64,000 bases of DNA from Streptomyces sp. ICC1. GTDB taxonomy: Bacteria; Actinomycetota; Actinomycetes; Streptomycetales; Streptomycetaceae. The stretch covers positions 3,562,267-3,626,266 of the forward strand of contig NZ_CP030287.1 in NCBI RefSeq assembly GCF_003287935.1. The letters run 5' to 3'. Both the position numbers and the translations under genes were made by a program. Positions 1 to 8,900 of this stretch are shown in pieces. Below the pieces are notes generated by a model, which saw only the letters and a program-made list of their open reading frames with translations, was not told the DNA's origin and made no database searches. Numbering within the stretch: the first letter of the stretch is position 1; each line of letters begins with the position of its first letter.

Positions 1-1
1 G

Positions 2-319
2 GTCCACATCCGGATCTCCTCGCCGCCGGTGAAGTGGCCGTGCTTCTTCGGCATCGACTTCGCCACCCGGGCCGAGCTGATCGCCAACGGCATGACGGTC
101 GACGAGATCGCCACGTCGCTGGGCGCGGACTCGCTCTCGTACATCTCGCTCGACGCGATGGTCGAGGCGACGACGATCCAGAAGCCCAACCTCTGCCGGG
201 CCTGCTTCGACGGCGTGTACCCCATGGAGCTGCCCGACCCGCAGCTGCTGGGCAAGCAGCTCCTGGAGTCGGAGCTGGCCGGCGGCACGGACGCCGCCGA
301 CGCGCTCCGGCGCCCGTAG
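2..319 (+). CDS. purF: Amidophosphoribosyltransferase, C-terminal part
   Basis: This is the last ~105 residues of glutamine-PRPP amidotransferase, which makes phosphoribosylamine from PRPP and glutamine in the first committed step of purine synthesis in the cytoplasm. The window opens inside the gene, with the frame starting at base 2. Visible hallmarks are the FFGIDFA segment, the conserved SLGADSLSYISLD stretch and the Cys-containing PNLCRACFDGVYP segment near the end. The next gene on the same strand is purM, another purine enzyme, so the pair forms a pathway cluster although a hairpin lies between them. The identity is secure; the 5' part lies outside the window. Confidence 0.93.
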   Translation, partial: VHIRISSPPVKWPCFFGIDFATRAELIANGMTVDEIATSLGADSLSYISLDAMVEATTIQKPNLCRACFDGVYPMELPDPQLLGKQLLESELAGGTDAADALRRP

Positions 320-338
320 GGCCGCGACACCGCGTACG

Positions 339-366
339 GTCCGCGGGCTCACCCGAGCCCGCGGAC
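339..366 (+). terminator. Hairpin between purF and purM
   Basis: Perfect 12-bp inverted repeat (GTCCGCGGGCTC / GAGCCCGCGGAC) with a 4-base loop, 20 bases after the purF stop. It has no U-tract, so it could be a terminator, an attenuator or a processing stem inside a purF-purM transcript. Confidence 0.55.
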
Positions 367-481
367 CCGTAGGCCCCCTTCATCCTGCACATCCTGCTCA
401 AACTGCGCGCGGGCTCGTCTTTGAAGCTTCTCCCGGGCCCTCGCACCACACGCAGCAACGACACGAAAGCTCTCTCCTGTC

Positions 482-1552
482 ATGACAGAGAAGACCACCG
501 GTGCCAGCTACGCAGCCGCGGGCGTGGACATCGACGCGGGAGACCGCGCCGTCGAGCTGATGAAGGAGTGGGTGAAGAAGACGCAGCGCCCCGAGGTCCT
601 GGGCGGCCTCGGCGGCTTCGCCGGCCTCTTCGACGCCTCCGCCCTCAAGCGCTACGAGCGCCCCCTGCTGGCCTCCGCCACCGACGGGGTCGGCACCAAG
701 GTCGACATCGCCCGCCGCATGGGCGTGTACGACACCATCGGCCACGACCTCGTCGCGATGGTCATGGACGACATCGTCGTCTGCGGTGCCGAGCCGCTCT
801 TCATGACCGACTACATCTGCGTCGGCAAGGTCCACCCCGAGCGTGTCGCGGCCATCGTCAAGGGCATCGCCGAGGGCTGCGTCCTGGCCGGCTGCGCCCT
901 GGTCGGCGGCGAGACCGCCGAGCACCCGGGCCTGCTGGGCCCGGACGACTTCGACGTGGCGGGCGCGGGCACCGGAGTCGTCGAGTACGACCGGCTGCTG
1001 GGCGCGGAGCGTATCCGCACGGGCGACGCCGTCATCGCGATGGCATCCTCCGGTCTTCACTCGAACGGGTACTCGCTGGTCCGCCACGTCCTCTTCGACC
1101 GGGCCGGAATGGCGCTGGAGCAGCACGTCGAGGAGCTCGGCCGGACCCTCGGCGAGGAGCTGCTCGAGCCCACCAAGATCTACTCGCTGGACTGCATGGC
1201 CCTCACCCGTACGGCCGAGGTCCACGCCTACTCCCACATCACGGGCGGCGGCCTCGCGGCCAACCTCGCCCGGGTGATCCCGGACCACCTGCACGCCACG
1301 GTCGACCGCTCGACCTGGGCCCCCGGCGCGATCTTCGACCTGGTCGGCAAGGCCGGGCAGGTGGAGCGCCTGGAGCTGGAGAAGACCCTGAACATGGGCG
1401 TCGGCATGATGGCCGTGGTCCCGCAGGAGTCGGTGGACGTGGCCCTGACCGCGCTGTCCGACCGGGGCGTCGACGCCTGGGTCGCCGGCGAGATCCTGGA
1501 TCGGGGCGACCTCACCGAGGGCGCGACCCTGACCGGCGACTACGCGAGCTGA
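482..1552 (+). CDS. purM: Phosphoribosylformylglycinamidine cyclo-ligase (AIR synthetase)
   Basis: This 356-residue protein has the full length usual for PurM, which closes the imidazole ring of aminoimidazole ribotide in an ATP-dependent step of purine synthesis. The N-terminus has the family pattern SYAAAGVDIDAGDRAVELMK, followed by the nucleotide-binding segment ASATDGVGTKVDIA, the conserved DDIVVCGAEPLFMTDYI region and SSGLHSNGYSLVR. It lies 162 bases downstream of purF in the same direction. The ATG at 482 is chosen because homology starts there, although no strong Shine-Dalgarno sequence precedes it. A hairpin follows the stop. Confidence 0.96.
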   Translation: MTEKTTGASYAAAGVDIDAGDRAVELMKEWVKKTQRPEVLGGLGGFAGLFDASALKRYERPLLASATDGVGTKVDIARRMGVYDTIGHDLVAMVMDDIVVCGAEPLFMTDYICVGKVHPERVAAIVKGIAEGCVLAGCALVGGETAEHPGLLGPDDFDVAGAGTGVVEYDRLLGAERIRTGDAVIAMASSGLHSNGYSLVRHVLFDRAGMALEQHVEELGRTLGEELLEPTKIYSLDCMALTRTAEVHAYSHITGGGLAANLARVIPDHLHATVDRSTWAPGAIFDLVGKAGQVERLELEKTLNMGVGMMAVVPQESVDVALTALSDRGVDAWVAGEILDRGDLTEGATLTGDYAS

Positions 1553-1580
1553 TCAGCAGGACCGAGTGCGAGCAGCACGG

Positions 1581-1615
1581 AAACCCGGCCCGGGGCGATG
1601 CCCTGGACCGGGTTT
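1581..1615 (+). terminator. purM terminator
   Basis: Inverted repeat AAACCCGG / CCGGGTTT with a partly paired GC-rich interior, 28 bases after the purM stop. The end of the right arm is T-rich. It sits between purM and the convergent DUF3073 gene, so it may serve both. Confidence 0.6.
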
Positions 1616-1653
1616 CGGTGTTCTAGACCTTGCGTGCAGACACCGTGAAAGCG

Positions 1654-1926
1654 TCAAGCGCCGCGACGATGCGCAGACGGACCGGACTCTTCGTCCTCGT
1701 CCTCTTCGTCATCGTCGTTGTAGAGGGCCGCGTACTTGGCGTACGGGTCGTCTTCATCTTGATCGTCATCGTCATCGACTTCGACCGGCACGCTGACAGG
1801 CAGCGGCGGATCAGTCGGCGATGCGCCCAGCTCATTGGCCAGACGCGACAAGTCAGTCCCGCCGCTGCTGTACTTCAGCTGGCGGGCGACCTTCGTCTGC
1901 TTGGCCTTTGCCCGGCCGCGCCCCAT
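1654..1926 (-). CDS. DUF3073 family small acidic protein
   Basis: This 90-residue protein begins MGRGRAKAKQTKVARQLKY, a basic head typical of the actinobacterial DUF3073 family. It ends in a very acidic low-complexity tail rich in Asp and Glu (for example DDDDDQDEDD and DDDEEDEDEE). The start at 1926 is preceded by a GAGGGGG ribosome binding site; a longer open frame upstream lacks one and reads like non-coding sequence. The function is unknown. The basic head and acidic tail could suit nucleic-acid or protein binding, but this is inference. It is convergent with purM. Confidence 0.85.
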   Translation of the reverse strand: MGRGRAKAKQTKVARQLKYSSGGTDLSRLANELGASPTDPPLPVSVPVEVDDDDDQDEDDPYAKYAALYNDDDEEDEDEESGPSAHRRGA

Positions 1927-2226
1927 GGCTCGACCCCCTCGGTGACGGGGCTCGACGGCCCCAGAGTCTGACACGCGTTCATGGTTCGGAGCGGGCTCTC
2001 CGTGGAGAGACCGTCCGTAGGGGTTTAACGGTACCTGCTTCCGCGGCCATACGGTACGCCGCCCGCATGACGCGCCCCGGTGCAGTACCAACAAGGCGCC
2101 CCGTCCTCGCTGGTCAGCTGCGATTTTAGCCCTTTCCTGACGGGCGACCCGCCGAAGCGCAGTGAGTTCCGTCTCGCCGCGCCCCGACGGGCTCGCCCGA
2201 AGGGCCCCGTAAAGGCCCCGTGAGGA
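1927..2226. other. Intergenic region between DUF3073 and vdh
   Basis: 300 bases without a supported gene. It must hold the promoter of the DUF3073 gene and the end of the vdh transcript (both genes read leftwards). I saw no strong hairpin or clear -35/-10 pair. Confidence 0.5.
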
Positions 2227-3336
2227 TCAGACCGTGCGCGTCAGGCGGGCGTCCGCCATGCGCTGCTCGGCGATCCGGTCGGCCGCCGCGGCCGGCGGAA
2301 TTCCGTCCGCCTTCGCACGTGCGAAGATCTCCAGCGTGGTGTCGAAGATCTTCGAGGCCTTGGCCTTGCAGCGGTCGAAGTCGAAGCCGCGCAGCTCGTC
2401 GGCGACCTGGATGACCCCGCCCGCGTTGACCACGTAGTCCGGCGCGTAGAGGATCCCGCGGTCGGCGAGGTCCTTCTCCACACCCGGGTGCGCGAGCTGG
2501 TTGTTCGCCGCCCCGCACACGATCTTCGCGGTCAGGACCGGCACGGACGTGTTGTTCAGGGCCCCGCCCAGCGCGCAGGGGGCGTAGATGTCCAGGCCCT
2601 CCACGCGGATCAGCGCCTCGGTGTCGGCGACGGCGGTCACCTTGCCCGGGTGCTTGTCCAGGATCCTCTGGACGGACTCCGCGCGGACGTCGGTGATGAC
2701 GACCTCGGCGCCGTCCTCCAGCAGGTGCTCGACCAGGTGGTGGCCGACCTTGCCGACGCCCGCGACGCCGACCTTGCGGCCGCGCAGGGTCGGGTCGCCC
2801 CACAGGTGCTGGGCGCTGGCGCGCATGCCCTGGAAGACGCCGAAGGCGGTGAGCACCGAGGAGTCGCCGGCGCCGCCGTTCTCGGGGGAGCGGCCGGTCG
2901 CCCAGCGGGTCTCGCGGGCCACGACGTCCATGTCGGCCACGTAGGTGCCGACGTCGCAGGCGGTCACGTAGCGGCCGCCGAGGGACTCCACGAACCGGCC
3001 GTAGGCCAGCAGCAGTTCCTCGGACTTCAAGCCGCCCTGTTCCCTGCTGGCCGGGTCGCCGATGATCACGGCCTTGCCGCCGCCGAGGTCGAGCCCGGCG
3101 AGCGCGTTCTTGTACGACATGCCGCGCGAGAGGTTCAGCGCGTCGAGGACGGCTTCCTCGTCCGAGGCGTACGCGTGGAAGCGGGTGCCGCCGAGGGCCG
3201 GGCCCAGGGCGGTGGAGTGGATCGCGATGACGGCCTTGAGGCCGGAGGCTCGGTCCTGGCACAGCACGACTTGCTCGTGGCCACCCTGTTCCGAACGGAA
3301 CAGGGTGTGCAGGACGCCGTCGGTCATTTCGGTCAC
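2227..3336 (-). CDS. vdh: Valine (branched-chain amino acid) dehydrogenase
   Basis: NAD-dependent amino acid dehydrogenase of the Glu/Leu/Phe/Val family, which oxidatively deaminates valine and related amino acids and feeds branched acyl-CoA precursors in Streptomyces. Hallmarks are [21 protein letters not shown] at the N-terminus, the catalytic Lys region [13 protein letters not shown], the [14 protein letters not shown] segment and the Rossmann motif [19 protein letters not shown] place the start at the GTG at 3336, which has GGGAG eight bases upstream. An in-frame ATG at 3351 adds five residues but has no ribosome binding site. It is divergent from the hypothetical gene at 3533. Confidence 0.94.
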   Translation of the reverse strand: MTEMTDGVLHTLFRSEQGGHEQVVLCQDRASGLKAVIAIHSTALGPALGGTRFHAYASDEEAVLDALNLSRGMSYKNALAGLDLGGGKAVIIGDPASREQGGLKSEELLLAYGRFVESLGGRYVTACDVGTYVADMDVVARETRWATGRSPENGGAGDSSVLTAFGVFQGMRASAQHLWGDPTLRGRKVGVAGVGKVGHHLVEHLLEDGAEVVITDVRAESVQRILDKHPGKVTAVADTEALIRVEGLDIYAPCALGGALNNTSVPVLTAKIVCGAANNQLAHPGVEKDLADRGILYAPDYVVNAGGVIQVADELRGFDFDRCKAKASKIFDTTLEIFARAKADGIPPAAAADRIAEQRMADARLTRTV

Positions 3337-3532
3337 GGTGGTGACTCCCATGGAAGAGATGCGGCGGAAAAGACGCCCGCCCTGCGGGTGGGGGAGGGCG
3401 TGCTGGGAGCAGCGTAAGACCTGCGGGGCCCCGTGATCCTCCCTGTCCGGAGATCGGGACACTCGGGGGTTAGACCCGGCCCCGCGGCCGCCCGTCGGAG
3501 TAGCACCGGGCGGGGCGGGGGAGTACGAGAGC

Positions 3533-4387
3533 GTGAGCGAATCCCCCGATCCCCGGCTGTCCTCCGCCCGCTCGACGCCCGTCGTCCCGTACGCCTCGTA
3601 CCTGCGGGTCTACGAGCCGCTGGCCGCTTTCCCGGAGCCCGAGCGCACGCACTGGGCCGACTACGCCCGGCGCGGGGTCATCGCGACGGCCCAGGACGAA
3701 CTGCGCCGCTCGCTGGTGGATTTGGTGCGGGTGCCCGTGGTCGGGGTCCCGGCCCACGAGAGCGCGGACGCCTTCACCGCCGAGGTGGGCGGGACCCTGC
3801 TGGTCTGCCCGTGGCGGACCAGGCTGCGCGGCTGGCTGGCGCTCCAGGAGCTGGGGGCCGACTTCCCGGCGCCGGTCCTCGACGCCGCGCTGCCCGCGGC
3901 GGCCCGGCGCCGCGCCGCCGAGGAGTACGAGGCCTGGCGCGGGCGCAACCCCGACGCGCGCCCGTGGATCCGTACGGGGGTGTGGCAGGTGCCGCTGCGC
4001 TGGTTCGTGCTGGTGTCCGACGAGGAGCGGGAGTACGTGCCGGGCGAGCGGCTGCGCTACCGGACGCCGATGGTGCAGGCCCGGCGCAGGCTCGCGCGGG
4101 GACTGCGGACCCTGCGCGAGGCGGAGGGCTACGGAATGCTCGCCGACGGGCTGGTGGAGGTCGGGAGCTGGCTGGAGGAGTTCCATCCGCGCTCGATGGT
4201 GGAGCTGGACTACGGCGGGCTGCTGCACGCGCTGCCGGCGGCGCGGCTGGAGGAGGACCGCTCGGCCCGGGACCTGGCGGCGGGGATCGCGGCGCTGCGG
4301 GCCGGGGACCGGGAGGGGGCGTCCGAGACGTACGGGGTCCTCGCCGAACGCTGGCGGGCGGTCCGGGAGCGACTCTTCGCCAACTAG
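3533..4387 (+). CDS. Conserved hypothetical protein upstream of bldC
   Basis: This 284-residue cytoplasmic protein has no signal peptide or membrane segment. I do not recognise a functional domain. It is rich in Arg, Glu and Trp, and reads as mostly helical (for example [15 protein letters not shown] and [19 protein letters not shown]). A gene in this position, between vdh and bldC, appears to be conserved in Streptomyces (recalled, not searched). The GTG start has a GGGGGAG ribosome binding site upstream. It reads towards bldC but is separated from it by 557 bases. Confidence 0.8.
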   Translation: MSESPDPRLSSARSTPVVPYASYLRVYEPLAAFPEPERTHWADYARRGVIATAQDELRRSLVDLVRVPVVGVPAHESADAFTAEVGGTLLVCPWRTRLRGWLALQELGADFPAPVLDAALPAAARRRAAEEYEAWRGRNPDARPWIRTGVWQVPLRWFVLVSDEEREYVPGERLRYRTPMVQARRRLARGLRTLREAEGYGMLADGLVEVGSWLEEFHPRSMVELDYGGLLHALPAARLEEDRSARDLAAGIAALRAGDREGASETYGVLAERWRAVRERLFAN

Positions 4388-4944
4388 TGCGATCGGGCGA
4401 GTAGCGAACCGGAGCGCCGATGTCCATCGGCCGATCGGCCGGCCCCGGGAGGGAACGGCCTGGTCACGGTCGTGATGCCCTCTTTTGGGTCTTTGTTCCG
4501 GGACCTACGTCCCGATACGGGCCATTGGCCCAAGCGTGACGGACCGCACTATCTACACCCTTGCGCCCTTCCCCTACCCTCGTGCCAAAATAGGACAAGG
4601 AGTCCGGGGAGGGTTCCTTCCGTCCAACTAAGGGCGGAATGCTCGGTATTGCGCTCTACGGGGGGTCTGACGACTCCTGATCGCCCTGTGACTGATCGTC
4701 ACAGTGGGGTGACTGTCCGTTATGGGACGGTCCATCGGCTTCCGCCGCTGATGAACACCTCGGAGGGCAATTCCGTCGGTTTGGCCCTTGGGGCTGGACG
4801 GATGGTGTAGTTGTAGTGCCGAGGACAAGCCGTTCGTCCTATAACCGACTCGGCCCGCGTATGTCCATTTCGGGCAACGTGGGCCAAGGTGCAGAATTTA
4901 GAGGAAAGAACCGAGATGGTTCGGTTCTCCCGAGGAGGCCGCTC
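4388..4944 (+). promoter_or_regulatory. Long upstream region and leader of bldC
   Basis: 557 bases without a supported gene, less GC-rich than its surroundings. It holds at least two perfect inverted repeats. The first is CGGGAC-CTAC-GTCCCG at 4499-4514. The second is CTGTGAC-TGATC-GTCACAG at 4686-4704. A stem just before the ribosome binding site is listed separately. The length and symmetry suggest bldC has a distant promoter with several regulator sites. No regulator can be assigned from sequence alone. Confidence 0.5.
4907..4928 (+). promoter_or_regulatory. bldC: Hairpin in the bldC leader next to the ribosome binding site
   Basis: Perfect 8-bp inverted repeat AGAACCGA / TCGGTTCT with a 6-base loop. 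It ends just before the CGAGGAGG ribosome binding site at 4931-4938. In RNA this stem could influence ribosome access; in DNA it could be an operator. Confidence 0.4.
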
Positions 4945-5151
4945 ATGACCGCTCGCACCCCTGATGCCGAGCCGCTGCTGACCCCGGCTGAGGTTGCCAC
5001 GATGTTCCGCGTGGACCCGAAGACGGTCACCCGCTGGGCCAAGGCTGGCAAGCTCACGTCCATCCGCACCCTGGGTGGACACCGCCGTTACCGCGAGGCT
5101 GAGGTCCGCGCACTGCTTGCGGGAATTCCGCAGCAGCGCAGCGAGGCCTGA
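4945..5151 (+). CDS. bldC: Developmental transcriptional regulator BldC (MerR-like)
   Basis: This 68-residue protein is essentially a single winged helix-turn-helix of the MerR type: LLTPAEVATMFRVDPKTVTRWAKAG, then KLTSIRTLGGHRRYREAEVRALL. The length and sequence fit BldC, the small DNA-binding protein that controls entry into aerial development and secondary metabolism in Streptomyces. Unlike classic MerR it lacks an effector domain and binds direct repeats cooperatively (family knowledge). The ATG has a strong GAGGAGG site. The adjacent hrpA and vdh agree with the usual neighbourhood. A perfect terminator follows. Confidence 0.96.
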   Translation: MTARTPDAEPLLTPAEVATMFRVDPKTVTRWAKAGKLTSIRTLGGHRRYREAEVRALLAGIPQQRSEA

Positions 5152-5259
5152 GGTTCCGCAGCACTACTTATCGACGGGTCGATATCGGGTCCCCCAATCC
5201 GATGAGCCCCACATAGCTTCATGCGACCGGACCTGCCCCAACAGGTTCACCAGTCGTTC

Positions 5260-5299
5260 GATCGCGCTGGACTCCGCCGGGTCCAGCGCGATCTTTTTT
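5260..5299 (+). terminator. Rho-independent terminator of bldC
   Basis: Perfect 13-bp inverted repeat GATCGCGCTGGAC / GTCCAGCGCGATC with an 8-base loop, followed directly by six Ts. This is the most classical terminator in the window. Confidence 0.88.
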
Positions 5300-5755
5300 A
5301 TGCCCTGGTCAGGGCGGTATCGGGCGGGTGTGCGGACGTCTCGGGGGTGGGTGCCATTGCACATATAAAATCGAGCAGGCGTATGGGCGCGATAAAAGCG
5401 TACGTCTCAAAAACACATGGGGTGACTCCCGTCACAGGTGATCACTCTTGTGATGTGGGCAACCCACCCCGTAATGGGACGTGCCGTGCGGACCGCATCG
5501 GGCGAACGGGCGATTTTCCCGGCGGGGCCCGGGGCCGGCCCGGGGTGGACTCCCGGGCGGCCCGTGGGCCGCGCACCGGTCCGCCAGGCCCTCGGGCCGG
5601 ACCGGGCGCCGGATCGGCCGTACGGGCCCACCAGGGGGCCTTCAGGCGGTCCTTGGGGGTGTTTCGGGAGGACGGCCGGGGTTCCGGTGCGGTTGGGGCA
5701 CTGTTCCGGCATGATTCCCGGCTCGGGTCCCCGCGTGGTTCCCGGCTCGGAAACG
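5300..5755. other. Non-coding stretch between bldC and tRNA-Asp
   Basis: 456 bases with no supported gene. Bases 5350-5420 form an unusually AT-rich patch for this genome (ATATAAAAT, GATAAAAG, CAAAAACA). Nested inverted repeats follow: GTGAC-TCCC-GTCAC at 5422-5435, GTGATCAC at 5438-5445 and ATCAC-TCTT-GTGAT at 5441-5454. From about 5500 the sequence is plain GC-rich. It could hold a small RNA or a regulator site; nothing can be assigned. Confidence 0.4.
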
Positions 5756-5792
5756 CGTCAGGGCCCGCATCCAGAGGATGCGGGCCCTGACG
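5756..5792 (-). terminator. tRNA-Asp terminator hairpin
   Basis: Perfect 17-bp inverted repeat (left arm begins CGTCAGGGCCCGC) with a 3-base loop, 7 bases beyond the 3' end of the tRNA on the minus strand. There is no long U-tract. Confidence 0.75.
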
Positions 5793-5798
5793 ATCTTG

Positions 5799-5872
5799 CG
5801 AACCTGACGGGACTTGAACCCGCGACCTCCACCTTGACAGGGTGGCGAGCTAACCAACTGCTCCACAGGTCC
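5799..5872 (-). tRNA. tRNA-Asp (anticodon GTC)
   Basis: The minus strand folds into a full cloverleaf. The acceptor stem is GGACCTG / CAGGTTC with one G-U pair and discriminator G. The D-arm contains AGTTGGTTAGCT. The anticodon stem CCACC / GGTGG encloses the loop CTGTCAA with anticodon GTC. The T-arm contains GGGTTCAAGTCCC. The length is 74 bases and CCA is not encoded. Confidence 0.96.
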
Positions 5873-5905
5873 TTGTTTTGCGGCCGCTGGGCGGCTGCGA
5901 AACAG

Positions 5906-5936
5906 ACTGTACCGCAGCTCAGGGGGTGCAGTCGAA
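5906..5936 (-). promoter_or_regulatory. Possible tRNA-Asp promoter
   Basis: On the minus strand TTCGAC (5936-5931) and TACAGT (5911-5906) are 19 bases apart and lie upstream of the tRNA. This resembles a weak vegetative promoter squeezed between the hrpA stop and the tRNA. Confidence 0.3.
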
Positions 5937-5941
5937 CCCGA

Positions 5942-8900
5942 TCATCGGGCCGGTCCCGGTGCCGCCGCGTCCACCGCCTTCACGATGCGCTTGTCGGAGA
6001 TCGGATACGCCGTTCCGAGGGCGTGCGCGAAGTAGCTGACCCGCAGTTCCTCGATCATCCAGCGGATCTCGGTGACCTCCGCCGGGACCGGGCGGCCCTT
6101 GGGCAACTGCTCCAGCAGCCACAGGTACTCGTCCCGCATCTCGTGGACCTTCTCCATGCGCGTGGTGTCGCGCTGGACGCCCGTCGGCATCTGCTGGAGC
6201 CGCCGGTCCGCCGCCACCAGATAGCGCATCAGGTCCGGCAGCCGGCGCAGTCCGGCGAGCGTGACGAACCCGGTCGGCACCAGGGCCGCCAGCTGGTTCC
6301 GCACGTCCTGGACGTTCGCCATCAGGGCCAGGCTGCTCGTGGCCTTCAGCCGCCGCTCGCAGGCCTGCCAGGCCGCCAGCACCTGCTGCACCTGCGTGAT
6401 CGTCCGCACGGTCGTGTCCACCAGGTCGGCCCGCACGGCCTCGTAGAGCTTGCGGAACCCGGCCTCGTCCCACGCCGGTCCGCCGTGCCGCGCGATCAGG
6501 TGGTCGGCCGCGGCGGTCGCGCAGTCGTCGAACAGCGCCTGGATGGAGCCGTGCGGATTGCGCGACAGGGCCAGCTTCTGCTGGTTGCTGAGGTGGTCCG
6601 AGGCGAACTTGGCCGGGTTCACCGTGACGTTGAGCAGGATCAGCCGCCGGGTGCCGAGCCGCATCGCCTGCTGCTGCTCGGCCTCGGTGTCGAAGAGGCG
6701 TACGGAGACGCTCGTACCGGCGTCCACGAGCGCCGGGTACGCCTTCACGGGCTGGCCGGCCAATGGGGTATCCCCACGCCGTCCACGGCGGAGGGGAAGG
6801 GTCTCGAAGACCTTGGGCAGGGCGCCGATCGTCCAGTCCGTCAGCCCGGTCTTCTCCACCGACTCCCCGCCCTCGCGCTCGGCGCTGGCCGCGGCGGCCT
6901 GCGAGAGCGCCTGGCGGGCCTTGGGCTTGAGCTGGAGCCGCAGGGCCTCCAGGTCCTTGGCCTCGGCGAGGTTCTTGCGGCGCTCGTCGACGATCCGGAA
7001 GGTGATCTTCAGGTGGTCGGGGATGCGGCCGAGGTCGAAGTCCTCGGCGGTGACCGGGACCCCGACCATCCGGTGCAGCTCGCGGGCGAGCGTCACGTGC
7101 AGGGGCTCCTGCAGCGGCCGCGCCGTGGCCAGGAAGCGAGTCGCGAAGTTCGGCGCGGGCACGTAGTGCCGGCGGATCGGCTTCGGGAGGGACCGGATCA
7201 GCTCGGTGACCACCTCCTCGCGAAGGCCCGGGATCTGCCAGTCGAAGCCCTCGTCCGTGACCTGGTTCAGCACCTGGAGCGGGATGTGGACGGTCACGCC
7301 GTCCGCGTCCGCGCCCGGCTCGAACTGGTAGGTGACCCGGAACTTCAGCGGGCCCTGCGCCCAGGAGTCCGGATAGTCGGCCTTGGTGACCCCGGCCGCC
7401 TTCTCCGTCAGGAGCATCTCGCGCTCGAAGTCGAGCAGCTCGGGCTCTTCGTGCTTCTTGTGCTTCCACCAGGAGTCGAAGTGCGCCCCGGAGACCACGT
7501 GTTCGGGGATCCGCTGGTCGTAGAAGTCGAAGAGGGTCTCGTCGTCGACCACGATGTCGCGGCGCCGGGCCCGGTTCTCCAGCTCCTCCACCTCGGTGAG
7601 GAGCTTGCGGTTGTCGGCGTAGAACTTGTGGTGGGTCCGCCAGTCGCCCTCGACCAGGGCGTTGCGAATGAACAGCTCGCGCGAGACCTCGGGGTCGATC
7701 CGGCCGTAGTTGATCTTCCGCTGGGCGACGATCGGCACGCCGTACAGGGTGACCTTCTCGAAGGCCATCACGGCCGCCTGGTCCTTCTCCCAGTGCGGCT
7801 CGCTGTACGTGCGCTTGATCAGGTGCTGGGCCAGGGGCTCGACCCACTCCGGCTCGACCTTGGCGTTCACCCGGGCCCACAGCCGCGAGGTCTCCACCAG
7901 CTCGGCCGACATCAGGAACTTCGGCTGCTTCTTGAACAGCGAGGAACCCGGGAAGATCGCGAACTTGGCGGACCGGGCCCCCAGGTACTCGTTCTTGTCG
8001 GTGTCCTTGAGCCCGATGTGCGACAGCAGGCCGGCCAGCAGCGAGATGTGCACGCTCGTCTCGGGGGCGTCGGCCTCGTTGACGTGGATGCCCATGGTCT
8101 TGGCGACCGTACGCAGCTGCGAATAGATGTCCTGCCATTCGCGGATCCGCAGGAAGTTCAGGTACTCCTGCTTGCACATCCGGCGGAAGGCGGAAGAGCC
8201 GCGCTCCTTCTGCTGCTCGCGGACGTAGCGCCACATGTTCAGGAAGGAGAGGAAGTCGCTCGTCTCGTCCTTGAAGCGGGCGTGGTTCTGGTCGGCCTGC
8301 GTCTGCTTGTCCGAGGGCCGTTCGCGCGGGTCCTGGATGGACAGGGCCGCCGCGATGACCATGACCTCGCGGACGCAGTTGTTCTTGTCCGCCTCCACCA
8401 CCATGCGGGCCAGGCGCGGGTCCACCGGGAGCTGGGACAGCTGGCGGCCCATCGGGGTGAGCCGCTTGTTGTGGTCCTTCTCCGAGGGATCCAGCGCGCC
8501 GAGCTCCTGGAGGAGCTGCACGCCGTCGCGGATGTTGCGGTGGTCCGGCGGGTCGATGAAGGGGAACTTCTCGATCTCGCCGAGGCCGGCCGCGGTCATC
8601 TGGAGGATGACGGAGGCCAGGTTCGTGCGCAGGATCTCGGCGTCCGTGAACTCCGGACGGGTCAGGAAGTCGTCCTCGGAGTAGAGGCGGATGCAGATGC
8701 CGTCGCTGGTACGGCCGCAGCGGCCCTTGCGCTGGTTGGCGCTGGCCTGCGAGACCGGCTCGATGGGCAGCCGCTGGACCTTGGTGCGGTGGCTGTAGCG
8801 CGAGATGCGGGCGGTGCCCGGGTCGATCACGTACTTGATGCCCGGGACGGTCAGCGAGGTCTCGGCGACGTTCGTCGCGAGGACGATCCGACGGCCGGTG

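Noticed and set aside
4686..4704. CTGTGAC-TGATC-GTCACAG as a CRP-type site before bldC
   Set aside because: The halves TGTGA and TCACA are seven bases apart instead of six, so it does not fit the CRP consensus. Kept only as an unassigned dyad.
5164..5364. 66-codon minus-strand frame with KKIALDPAESSAIERLVNLLGQ, overlapping the bldC terminator
   Set aside because: The middle looks somewhat protein-like, but no ribosome site was found, and its best part lies on the perfect stem and T-tract of the terminator. It remains possible but I do not call it.
5799..5872. tRNA-Asp as an integration site for a mobile element
   Set aside because: No integrase gene and no second copy of the tRNA 3' end were seen nearby; the flanks are core genes.
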